The notes under the pieces are model-generated. The model was not told the DNA's origin. It was given only the letters and a program-made list of their open reading frames with translations, and searched no databases. Source: Anastatus disparis (Eukaryota > Arthropoda > Insecta > Hymenoptera > Eupelmidae). From it: 64,000 nt of DNA. This document shows, piece after piece, positions 37,925 to 48,688 of this stretch. The DNA lies in NCBI GenBank assembly GCA_017163975.1, contig JAFFSR010000242.1, forward strand, positions 521,001-585,000, given 5' to 3'. The position numbers and the translations under genes are program-made. Each line of letters opens with the position of its first letter. Positions within the stretch are counted from its first letter, which is position 1.

Positions 37925-38035
37925 TAAAATCCACACCCAAAAACGCAAGGCTACAGCGGGGAGCTCTCTTTTTTTCTTCTTCTAATCGTGAAGAGAGCTC
38001 CGCTGTAGTCTTGCGTTTTTGGGTGTGTATTTTAT
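37925..38035. repeat. Hairpin with arms of about 45 bp
   Basis: Arms at about 37925-37970 and 37991-38035, containing ACACCCAAAAACGCAAG and GAGCTCTCTT, with very few mismatches. The loop is 20 nt and pyrimidine-rich. It is the third inverted repeat within 1.5 kb and the closest to the ankyrin gene. Confidence 0.8.
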
Positions 38036-38582
38036 GTTAAATGTATTTTTTTTTATTTCCCAAAATATTAATTTTTTTTATTTTTTCTCAAATCTTTATT
38101 TTTTTTCATCTCTCAAGGCTTTTCTTTCTTATTTTCTCAAGTCTTAATTTTTCCCCTCACGTATTTTTTTTCATTATTTTTTTAACGCTTAGTTTCTGCG
38201 CTTTATACAAAGCTTCGCTTCTTTCGGGCGTCCCTAGACGGCACTGTTCTTTTTTTTCGATAGGGATGTTTTTATTGATTCTACATCGGCTGTATCATTC
38301 ATTTAGAGCTGCAGAGCCACGAGATGTAGAACAACAGCCCTCCTAAAAGGATATTGAGAGTAGTATATTGCTCCTTTCCTACGCCAGAGGCGCTCAAAAC
38401 ACCAAACTGTGGTAAACGTTGTACTGCTTAGGATAGCATTATGATTAAATCAATAAGAAACGAATCGTAGCGGGCGTTTAGGCAAGTCTTTCAGTTTAGA
38501 GATGCTAACAGAGCAGTGCTTCTAAATTGAAAAATAAACAAGAATTTACTTTAATTTTATATTTTGAGAAATTGGTGTAAAC

Positions 38583-39824
38583 ATGTTGTTTTCAATCTGT
38601 GTAGAAAGGTTCTTTTCAATCTGTGTAGATATATTGTTTTTAGATAGGAGTAGTAAATTATGTTTCTTTCCAATACAGTTACTGATTGCAACAAAAATTT
38701 TTTATAGTGTGTTGAAAATAGTGCTGTTTGGAAGTAAAACAGCACTTCACAAAGCACTTGACAATTGTGACATAAAAAGTGTTAAACTTTTATTAAATTT
38801 GAGAGCTAATCCAAACTTAACTGACTTTTACGGTCGTCCAACTCTTTATACTAAGGGTGCACTCGAAAATTTAGAAATTTTAGATCTTTTACTGCAGCAC
38901 GGGACTAAACCTGAACTTCTTACGTGCGATGGATCATTTCAAACATTTAGTATCTTTCGTTTAAAAGGTAAAAAATTTATTAAAAAATTATTAAAATACA
39001 AAGTTAATTTAATGTTAAAGGACAAACGAGGAAACACACCTTTGCACTATATGTCAGAAAACAGTGAGTCATCATCGTTCGTCGATCTATTAGAAAAATT
39101 CAATTTTGATGTAAATATTCAAAATTCAAATGGGGAAACCCCTCTGCACTATGCATGGTGTATTGAATATGTAAAATTTTTGCTTGATAAAGGTGCAGAT
39201 GTTAATATCAAAAGCCATATGGGAGATACGCCTCTTACTTTAGCATTGGAATTTCGACCACCTGGGTGTAAAAATATAATTGAACTTCTTCTAGATCATG
39301 GAACTATTTTAGATAATGAAACACAAATAATGATACTCGAACGAGTTAAAGAACAAGGAAATTATGAACTTATACAGCCAATATTGGCACGCATTGCTTT
39401 AATACACTCACTAAATACGTCAACGGGAGAAAGATATCGTCAATTAATAAATAATAATACAAATATGGCATCCTATTATGACATGTGTATTCGAGAAATT
39501 CGATCCATGAAAATAATGCATGTAAATAAAAATTGTAAGGTTACATATTTCAATATTCTTGCAGATAAAGAAAATCAACTTATAACTTATTTGTGGAATA
39601 AGAAATTGAAAAACCATTTTGATAAAATTAATCTTGCATCTCAATTTCCTATTTATACTAGAATAATTACAAATCGATTGAAAAAAGCGGGCGATAAACT
39701 AATCTTGGTCCAAAATGCAGTGAATGTTCTTGATAAAAATATAAAACAATTGAATAATAATTTATATCTTATAAAAAACATTGTTAAGTATTTAGGAAAT
39801 CATGATTTACAATTATTAATGTAA
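38583..39824 (+). CDS. Ankyrin-repeat protein with PRANC-like C-terminus, intronless
   Basis: One open frame of 413 aa. About six ankyrin repeats run from residue 52 to about 245, with TALHKA, NTPLHY, ETPLHYA and GADVNIK hallmarks. The repeats near 85-150 are degenerate. The rest (about 295-413) contains YYDMCIREIRSMK and FPIYTRIITNRLKKA and ends in LYLIKNIVKYLGNHDLQLL. That resembles the truncated F-box-like PRANC tail found on ankyrin proteins of parasitoid wasps, Wolbachia and poxviruses, where it may recruit a ubiquitin ligase. Function here is unknown. AATAAA lies at 39886-39891. The N-terminal 50 residues are hydrophobic and unlike an ankyrin cap. A splice-acceptor-like TTTTTTATAG at 38697-38706 leaves open that an upstream exon supplies the true start. 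Confidence 0.78.
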   Translation: MLFSICVERFFSICVDILFLDRSSKLCFFPIQLLIATKIFYSVLKIVLFGSKTALHKALDNCDIKSVKLLLNLRANPNLTDFYGRPTLYTKGALENLEILDLLLQHGTKPELLTCDGSFQTFSIFRLKGKKFIKKLLKYKVNLMLKDKRGNTPLHYMSENSESSSFVDLLEKFNFDVNIQNSNGETPLHYAWCIEYVKFLLDKGADVNIKSHMGDTPLTLALEFRPPGCKNIIELLLDHGTILDNETQIMILERVKEQGNYELIQPILARIALIHSLNTSTGERYRQLINNNTNMASYYDMCIREIRSMKIMHVNKNCKVTYFNILADKENQLITYLWNKKLKNHFDKINLASQFPIYTRIITNRLKKAGDKLILVQNAVNVLDKNIKQLNNNLYLIKNIVKYLGNHDLQLLM

Positions 39825-40140
39825 TATATATATATATACATATATATACATTAATAATGATAATAATTATATTATATTATTACGAAATAAATGTATGTAC
39901 AAATTTTACTATCAATCAAATAAAACGTTTTGTATAAAAAAATTTCTACTATATTTTATTTACTCAAAAACCTTTTGCCTTTCCATAATAAAAGTTTCTC
40001 AATCATTAAAAATTATTATAAACAATAAAAAGTACAGCAGTTTATTTCTTTTATTGATTGAAGAAATTATTTAATATAATTTTAATATAATTTATTCACT
40101 TTTAAAACTGCAAATGTTAACATCAAAATTCATAAAGAGT

Positions 40141-40493
40141 ATTGGGATCTGACAGGGGGCACTTGGTGTAAGCTAAGATGGCGTACCATAGCATACAATT
40201 TACATTGTCATATATGGAGCAAGTATCCGGTTTTGTTAATTACGAATATTTCTGTGCAATTAGGCAGATACTAATACTACTAAACGTAATTTTATAGAAG
40301 GTGAACAAGTTTTCAGTGCAGGGCATATAATAAAGTACGTTAAAAATAGCGAAATAATCAGTGGTGTAATAATATTTTCACGCAAGACACACAAGAACAT
40401 ACAAGATGCATCAACGAACGCTTTCTGCTTGTATACTACCATTCGTTCAGATTTTATCCACCAGAGAGCATCTAGTCTATGTCAGATCCCAAT
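40141..40493. mobile_element. 353-bp MITE with 14-bp TIRs and AGT duplications
   Basis: ATTGGGATCTGACA begins the element and its exact reverse complement ends it. AGT flanks both sides (40138-40140 and 40494-40496). The interior is less A+T-rich than its surroundings and shows no coding capacity. Confidence 0.7.
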
Positions 40494-40884
40494 AGTTATA
40501 TTTCGATTTCAAAGCTGAGATATTCTCAAGGATCTTATAATTTTGAATAATGTAGTTAAGTACAAATAAAGTTATCGTTTATTTGTTAACAAATGGATAC
40601 ATGGATTATTATTCATTATCGGTGCATCAAGAGTTAATTATCTGATTCTTGGGCATGAGAAATAAGTAACTGAGAAATTTCTAGGATGACCTTACTGAAA
40701 AAAGTCAGATGAAATCTTATTCAATTTTTTATCTGAGACCCTGTGCCAAAATTACAAATAACATCCCATCTAACTATTTTAAGTAGCGTAAGATTACATT
40801 CAAGACGAAAATTAACAAAACGTTTCGTATCGATCAATTTTACTATTGAAAATTTTATACTATTTGATTAATATTTTGATTAAT

Positions 40885-40926
40885 CGAAAATAAAGAAAGA
40901 GTGTATACATTCTTTCTTTATTTTCG
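40885..40926. repeat. Near-perfect 42-bp palindrome
   Basis: CGAAAATAAAGAAAGA and its exact reverse complement surround a 10-nt centre that is itself nearly palindromic (TGTATACA). Confidence 0.7.
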
Positions 40927-42866
40927 TAGATAAAAAAATTAACGCTTAAAATTAATAAAAAAAATTGTTAGTGAAAATTAATTTTATACTTTTTTGAAAC
41001 TATGCTTCTTATGTGAGGTTGGGCGACACGACGAACTGAATAAAAACTGAAACCGCACCAAAAGTCAATCGACCGTATTCGGTTTAATATGACACTGGTC
41101 TCTATTACTGGTATTAATACACACACTTATATTCTTTACTCTTTCATTTCTTTATTCTCTCACTTAAAGTAGATGTGTTCGTTGAATACACTTTAAGAGA
41201 TAAGGAGAGAGAAAAAGAGAGGCATAGACATAGACATACTCTATTCGGCCTTGGGGTAAAAACCCTGTCTGCCACAATTAAGAAAATACAACGACGAATT
41301 ACAATTAATAATAGTTCAAATAGATTAGACAAAATGATTAACAATAATTGAAATTAAAATCAATAAGTATATAAATGTTGAAGTAACATAAGCAGTAAAT
41401 GTTTTCAATAAAATAGAATATATTATTATAAATCAAGACATCAGAATTTAAAATAAGTAAACATATGTAGTAAGTTGGTTATGTGTCCCTCGCTAACGCT
41501 CAGGCCGCAATTATACGCGGGAACGAACTGCCTACTTTTTCCTCTCGGCACATAATATACTATTACACACGCTCGATTCATTTTACGCAAGCTAAACAAA
41601 TGCGTCTCATAATATGATATTTTCTGTAAGTAAATGAGTACATGAAATCGCACGCCGTTAGAAAAAAAAATTTTTATCGATACAATCCTTTCTCTATCAG
41701 AAAGCAAAATGAAAGAAAAATATAACAAAATGTAAGAAGAAAAAAATTAAAAATAAATAATGTAAAATTAAATTAATTTTAGTTAAATAATACTCTTTGT
41801 GTTTATTAAACAATTCTTAAATACAAATGCAGTGCCTCTGTTGTTTCACTTAAATAAGAATAATCACGTAAATATACACATAATACAATGTTCATTTACT
41901 TTATCTAAATATTTCCACAAAAGAAATTTTGTTATATTTTTTATCATTTCATTTTTCATTTTTTAACAATTATAGACAAAAGAAAAAGCAATTGAATTCC
42001 TTCTTCTTCAATGTTCAACCCCTTCTTTTTTGTTCTCGTTACAGGAAATGTTGAAATTTTAAATACAAGATTGAATAAAGTGACTTAGAAATCAGCGTTA
42101 GTTTGATTTTTTTTTAATAATGTTAAAAATTGTTAAGGAAAAAATATTTTGTTAATTCATCATTATTTCTAATTTTTAATTTTTTAATTAGATCACTAAA
42201 TTAATGCGATGCAATGTAAATTCTTCTATTATTTTTTAAAAATATTATGCATAATTTTAAAAATAAATTTACAGCATTGTATGATTTTATGACACCAATC
42301 TATGCTATAATTGGCAATTAATCTAGTCAAAAAACATACTTTGTATTGAAATATTCGTATTCTCTGTTTATTCTCATTTATACATATATTTATTTATTGG
42401 AATTTATTTTTATCTTTTTTAATAATATTAATAAAATGAATAATAAAAAATATAATTTTAATTAATTTAAATTATATTTCTAAAAAATCTTATGAATGAA
42501 AATTGAAAAAAATATTAGTAGTAATAATAAATATATAATAATAATAATGGAAATAAGCCTTCATTTTTATCAGCAATTATCAATTGCTTGTTCTCAAAAA
42601 ATAAATTATTACTTTGTATTTTAAATTATAACTTATTATTTAATGGGTTTCCAAGTATTTTTACTTAAATTGCATAATCAATTTTCCTCTTTGAACGAAT
42701 AAAGTAATAAGTTAACATACGTCAACAAGTATTTCTTACACTATTTATATAATTAATTAAACTATTATTGTAGAAAAATAATAGAAGGAAAAAATTTATT
42801 ACTATAAGTTTCATGTTTAAACCATGAAATAGTGATAGTTGATCGTGCCGTTAAATACATAAAACA

Positions 42867-45800
42867 ATGAATTTTATAGGCAATACAAAAGTTACTAGAG
42901 CATTTTCTAAAACAAAATACAGTGAAGTGAATAATGTCGATACTTTAAAATCTTCATCAAACGCGATCGTTCTGAAATCACAAACTGATAAAGATGATAG
43001 TTTAAAATTTATAGAAACACTTACTAGCAAAACTGTGAATTCGTTTGAAGAATTTGACGAGCAAGATAACGTTTTAGAAGTCAAATTGTACGGAAGAAGA
43101 TGGTTAATGCTACTAATGTTCATGTCCTTTACAATTGGCAACAAAGCTCAATGGGTTCAATACACAATTATTTTAAACGTCGTCACAAAGTAGTGTAACA
43201 TTTCTTTCTATTTATATAAGTTTAATGCTTATAATTATATGAATATTACTTATAGAGAATTAATATTCTTCAATTTGAACAAATTTTTTTATTTCTGATA
43301 TCATGTGAATGGACACTATACTAAAAAATACGTTAATTTTTAATTAGCATTTATTATAATGCCTCACTAATTTAGTTATTTAAACCTAATAATTTACTTG
43401 ATTCATTCAGATTAACATCCAAAAATAAATGAATCTTAGTATTTTCATTCATACTTAGATCTCTAAAATTAAATCTTATTAGGCATCTGCAGGTTATATA
43501 CTTGTCTAATTCATTGGTTTTGACTGCTAAAGACGTGATTAGAAAAAAAACCTAGACAGGATTTTTAAACTTCACTTGAAAATAATGGTGATGACAATTC
43601 AGATATCAACAATTAGTGATCAAAGAATAAGAATGATATCTTTAATTAACTTACTTTGGTCTGAATTGCACTTTAAATTTTTTGTTATAGGAAAATTTTT
43701 GAAAAATCATGTTTTTTCTTTAGAAAAACAGTATGAAAATGAACTAATTCATAAATAATATTTTAATCATCTCGTATTTAACTTAAGACACGTGAGTTTT
43801 TTTTATAGTTCCATAAAAAAATTCTAAAACATAATAAATTTTACACGAATTCTTGGTTTTGATAATGTTTTAAAGGCTATCAACTAAGAATTAATTTATT
43901 TAAAATGTAAAAAAATTAAAATAATTTTATTCAATTTTACTTTTTTTATTTAAAGCAAATGTTTCACTTGTTTGAATAAATATTTATAGATTTTGTCATT
44001 GTTTTTTCAATTGTTGATAAAATTTTTTCATTTAAATATTGGGAATTCACACGATAAAGTTCTTCTTATTTTTAAAGTGGTAATGTTAGTTTTTCGTACT
44101 AAATTGACAAAATTATCATTGATACTTGAACAACTTAAAAATTGTTTATTAAAGTTTTAACAAATAACTGCTATTGATTTCTTAACTAAAATTACTTAAT
44201 AACAATTTTTATCATTTTAGCACAAAAATTTAATATCAATAAATGATGAAACCTGATCAACAATAAAAATGAAAAATTTGCATATTGTAATTTGTGAAAA
44301 TCGATAGTATTTGTTATAAACAATACATATAAACTTATTACTATAACTTATTTCGGTTTTGCATTATTCAGCAAAAATAAAATGTTTGAAAAAAAAACTT
44401 TAATACAAGCCTTGCATCTTAAAATAGTACATTGTGCAATAAGGGAGCAAAATAGGTTCTCGCTACGCTCGAGCGACAAACACGCACTCGTTGGCAAACA
44501 CCTATAGGCTTCTGCGTTGCGCATATACTATTTTCTCACGCGAAGAGCGCCAAAAATATTATTTTTTATATCATACAATACATATAATACTAAATATACA
44601 TATACATATAATAATTCGAGATAATGCTGAATTATATCGTAAAGTTGCATCCAAAGCCATGATCCTTATTTTGATTACTTTCATAATAATTAATTACTTT
44701 CATAATATAGTAATTCATTGAATAAAAGTAATTACTGGCCTTTTTTGACAGATATTTTGGAGTATCGACCTTAGCAATCAAGAGCACTGCAATGGTCTAT
44801 AATATATGCTTTTTTGTCTTTCTGTATCCGATAATGCGGATGATTGATAAATGGGGATTAAGAATAGTATGTATAATTGCTACTGCATTGATGTGTTTGG
44901 GCACGTGGATAAAATATTTTGCCATTTCGCCTGATGGTTTTATTCTTACGATGGTTGGTCAATGTCTTGTCGCATCCTTTCAAGTTGTTGTTGTCGTTGT
45001 ACCAGCAACTCTGGCTGCTTATTGGTTTGGTCCTAATGAAATAGCCACTGCTACAGCTATTGGCACTTCAGGTTTATCGTTCGGTATAACCATATTTTCG
45101 TTGATAGCGCCAATCATAGTTAAGATGCATGACGATTTAGATGATATAGGCTCAGATTTGAAAAACTTAAACTTACCGTGGGCAATTTATTGCACTTGTG
45201 TTTTTGTATTTGTACTAACTCGTAAGTTAATATTTTACTATTTAAGATTTAATTTAAATAATTATTGATATTTGTCATAAGTTTGTTTCTTATCTTCTTT
45301 CAATATCACTAACATTAATAATAAATGCATAATGTGTACAATTATACTATATTATTATTTTTAGTTTTTCAAAAAGAACCTAATTTACCACCAAGTAAAG
45401 CAAGAGCTTTGCAAATAATAAATAAGAATAAAAAATTTTCATTTAGGGCTACGCTATTCCGACTTTTAAAAAATAAAAATTATCTTTTATTGTGGAACTC
45501 AGCTGGCATCATTATAGCACAAGTACTGTCAATAAATGCATCCCTTAATGCTCTTTATATGGCACATTTTAAAGTATTGATTTTTTTATGAATATAAGTT
45601 ACTTTACTTAATGTTAATTTACGCATACGTACAGTTTAAAGATTAATGAATTTTTTTCATTTTTTAGAATGGAGTAGAAGTTGGAAGAGTGTCTTTAATA
45701 TACAGAGTAGGTGGTTTTGCAGGCTCACTCATTTTTGGTCGAATTGTAGATAAAACAAAAAAATTTAAGTTAGTTTGTGTTTAATTTAAATATTTATAAC

Positions 45801-46310
45801 TAATAATACGTAATTAAAAATTTAGTTTTTTGTTTATTTTTTAGATTAATGTTGGTGATTGCAGGTACTTTTTATGTCTTAAGTGATATACTATTTGCTC
45901 TCAGTTTCTATTTGGAAATGAAATGGGCAGTCTTTACTTCAGCAGGACTTTTAGGGTAAAAACAATTTTTTCTTAACTTTTCTAGAAAAAATAAACTATT
46001 ATACTTTTTTATTTTCAGATTTTTTGGATTAAGTTATTACATAGTAAGTTTAGAAATTTGTGCAGAAATCACATATCCGGAATCTGGAAACTTTTGCATA
46101 ACTATATTAGTTTTAGCAGATCAAATTTATGCCTTAATAATATTAACTTGCTCTGACAAACTTATTTTAGTTTATAATGATTTAGCTGCTCATATATTTT
46201 TCATCGTAATTGCTGCTATTGGTTTAATTTTAACGTTATTTGTAAAAGACGAACACAAAAGACAGAATGCAGCAAAAATCAATAGTTCTATTCGTACAAA
46301 TAAATTATGA
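42867..46310 (+). CDS. FLVCR/SLC49-like major facilitator transporter, copy B
   Basis: Exons 42867-43189, 44752-45221, 45365-45573, 45668-45768, 45845-45955 and 46019-46310 join to 1506 nt (501 aa). Exon lengths equal those of copy A except exon 4, which is one codon shorter, and all phases agree. The protein has a 75-residue charged N-terminal tail, LYGRRW, 12 hydrophobic segments, QWVQY in TM1 (W96), GLRI, VGQC, PATLAAYWFGP after TM4 and EITYPESG before TM11. The last string matches vertebrate FLVCR better than copy A does. Copy B also keeps a TM4 glutamine (Q185) that copy A has lost. It is probably a plasma-membrane or organellar carrier for choline or a related solute. That role comes from the family, not from the sequence. 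No disruption was seen. Confidence 0.85.
43190..44751 (+). other. Intron 1 of transporter copy B
   Basis: The donor GTAGTG is at 43190 and the acceptor TTTGACAG ends at 44751. The segment 44420-44545 is GC-rich (CTCGCTACGCTCGAGCG, CACGCACTCG) against an A+T-rich background and resembles the repeat at 7.3 kb. Otherwise nothing was recognised. Confidence 0.5.
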
Positions 46311-47714
46311 TGAAAATTAGCCTAAAAAATATTTTATTTTATATTTCATATCTTAATCAAAATAAGTTTGTACTCTATTTGTTATTTGAACAGCAATTTT
46401 CGTCTACATTGACTTGAATGTTTTAATTATGTTATTAAAAAACGTAACTTTTGATACAATTTTTAATTACGTTATATCTTATAAAATTTATTGTATTAAA
46501 TGTCGTAAACGAATACTGTTTTGTTAGTTCCACTTTTGTGAAAATTTATAATACGAAATTGTTTCGTGCGCCAAAGAAGGTCTATTGCAAAATTCAGTTA
46601 AAAAAGGTCCCGTTCCAAAACTTGATTCAAAAAGGTGCTACCTCGAACTTAAATTTGAAAAGGTTCTATCTAGCGAGAATAAACTTAATTTCGTAAATTT
46701 AGTAACATCATTATTTTTTTCAGATTAACTATAAATCATAAATCAAAGGATTATTGCTCGATTTAAAAAAAAAGTAATGATATGGACAAATGGGATTATG
46801 AATTTTAATAATACAGTTTTTTAATAATGTAATTTTTTATAAAATGTAAATTATACTCATTCATAATTAACGATTTACAGTTTATTTACATTATTCCAAT
46901 TACATTATCCAAATTAGACAATCGAATTTCATCTTTTTGAATACATTCATAATTTGACTGAAATGAAAATATGGCGCTGTAATTTTACGAAATTAATTTT
47001 ACTTTCGCGAGATAAGAACTTTTGTACTTTAAAATAGAATCTTCTATGGCGCAGATAGCAAAATTACAGTATTGGGTAATACAAATGACGGAATAATGAT
47101 ATAAACAATACGTTAAACTAAAATTTAACAACTCTTATCTATTTACACCGAATTAACTTCAATTAATTCTTATCAAAATTTTTACTGATGTGAACAAGTT
47201 AGTTCTTCCGCAAAACATAATGACTGCATTGTTATTTAAATAATTATTTTATTATTTTATGAATGGTCTATTGTATTTTACTTGATACTCAAATATTTTA
47301 ATTAAGGAAAACATATTATTTAAACAACTAACAATGAAAAAAATAATTTATGCTAGTTGAAAATAAAATTATATAAAAAGTATGATAAATCCTCTTATTG
47401 CTTACATTGTTTACAATAAAAATAAAGAAAGATGAATTCATTATAATCATTTTAAACTATGTTGTATAAAATAATAGTTATTTTTCTAGTTTTTTTTAGC
47501 CAAATCCTTAATTATTTACAAATCATATCATGTATAATATAATCCTGTAAATATTAAAAAATAAAATCTTAGCTATCAAACATGGCAGTGATTTAAACAT
47601 GACTTCTTTTTGCTTAAAGCATTGTATCGGCAAAAAAAATTATTTTCTATTTTTTCATTAATTTGTACATATTTGGTCTCAGGGAGTCTAAAAAAGTGAT
47701 TTTTAGAAAATGAC

Positions 47715-47732
47715 TGTGTGTGTGTGTGTGTG
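47715..47732. repeat. (TG)n microsatellite
   Basis: A short TG run just before the degenerate tandem repeat array. Confidence 0.7.
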
Positions 47733-47734
47733 TA

Positions 47735-48200
47735 TTCAGTATTCAGTTAGCCAACTGGATCTTGAAAACTACTCGATGGATTTGCTTCAAATTTTGCATA
47801 GAATTAATTTTTTTGTCTAACTCGCCGGGAAGCTATTGAGAATTGGATTTCTTAGCGTAGTTTTAATTTCAGAGTCATTTATAAGAAAAAAAATTTCGAT
47901 TCATCATTTTTTTGGTATTTTTCGTAAACTATCCGATGAATCTGCTTAAAAATTTGCATGGAAATAATTTTCGATCCCCGAAATAAAATATACTTCTGAA
48001 AATTGATTTCCTTAGCGTAGTTTTAATTTTAGAGCATTTTGAAATTTTTGAAAAAAATGTTTGTATTTATTTAGTCAATTAGATCTCGAAAAGTAATCGA
48101 TGGATTTGCTTCAAATTTTCCATACAATTTATTTTTTTGATTAACTTTTGCGGAAGTTATTGAAAATTGGTCTACTTAGAATAGTTTTAATAAATAGCCA
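47735..48200. repeat. Three degenerate tandem repeats of about 160 bp
   Basis: GATGGATTTGCTTCAAATTT-type strings start at 47775, 47935 (diverged) and 48099. Each is followed by a TTGAAAATTG-type string (GAGAATTGG, GAAAATTGA, GAAAATTGG) and then CTTAG...TAGTTTTAAT. The spacing is 160 and 164 bp. Confidence 0.75.
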
Positions 48201-48487
48201 TTTTAAAAATTGTTTTAAATTTTATATTTTTTATTTTTTTTTCAAAAAATTAAATTTTTTTAAAACTTTTTTTACAAAAATGCACACTAATATAATAATA
48301 AACTTTAAAAAGCATATTTAAATTGCACTATTGAATAATAATAATTTAAAATTTATCAAGAGACTTAATTTAATTTTTAAAATATTTTGATCTCTTTTAC
48401 AACGTTTACTTTGATCATTTTTTACCTAAATTAAAAAAAATGTATTGTTTATTTTAAAATCAAACATTTAATAATTGAAACAAAATA

Positions 48488-48688
48488 GGTCGTTAGTGGC
48501 TCATTCTCTAAAGCGATGGATTCATAATCTCGAGGATCCGAGTTCGAATCCCGCTCTCGGACAATTTATACATGCACCACTGTTCGTTACATGTGCTTTG
48601 TTCACTAACACACTGAAACGACCTCTGTCGTTAATTAGCGTCAAAATTGTAGCATAAATATAGCTACGTTAATTGAATAAAAAAAAAG
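48488..48688 (+). mobile_element. tRNA-derived SINE, copy 2
   Basis: Head GGTCGTTAGTGGCTCA, B box GAGTTCGAATCCCGC at about 48539-48553, then the same body as the copy at 12.7 kb (ATGTGCTTTGTTCAC, CACTGAAA, TTAATTAGCG, GCATAAATATAGC) and an A-rich tail. The two copies differ by scattered substitutions and small indels. Confidence 0.8.

Larger units (their letters stand above)
34589..38582. other. Repeat-rich interval between transporter A and the ankyrin gene
   Basis: No gene is supported here. The stretch 36240-36540 is strongly purine-rich on the plus strand, and 38040-38180 is pyrimidine-rich on the plus strand. Three foldback structures lie between 36.6 and 38.04 kb. The GC-richer segments 36850-36973 and 37638-37750 become continuous if the foldback between them is removed, and may be a promoter or an older element. 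Confidence 0.5.
39825..42866. other. Interval between the ankyrin gene and transporter B
   Basis: It holds a TA microsatellite (39825-39852), the MITE at 40141-40493, a near-perfect palindrome at 40885-40926 and less A+T-rich segments at 41030-41290 and 41460-41600. The second of these shares the CTCGCT..CGCTC string with the repeat at 7.3 kb. No gene is supported. Confidence 0.5.

Noticed and set aside
38041..38346. 101-codon phenylalanine-rich frame
   Set aside because: It is a translation of a T-rich low-complexity tract, with no family resemblance.
38583..39824. Wolbachia contamination as the source of the ankyrin gene
   Set aside because: The flanking sequence is insect genes and MITEs on both sides, the composition matches its surroundings and a eukaryotic poly(A) signal follows, so an integrated nuclear gene is more likely.
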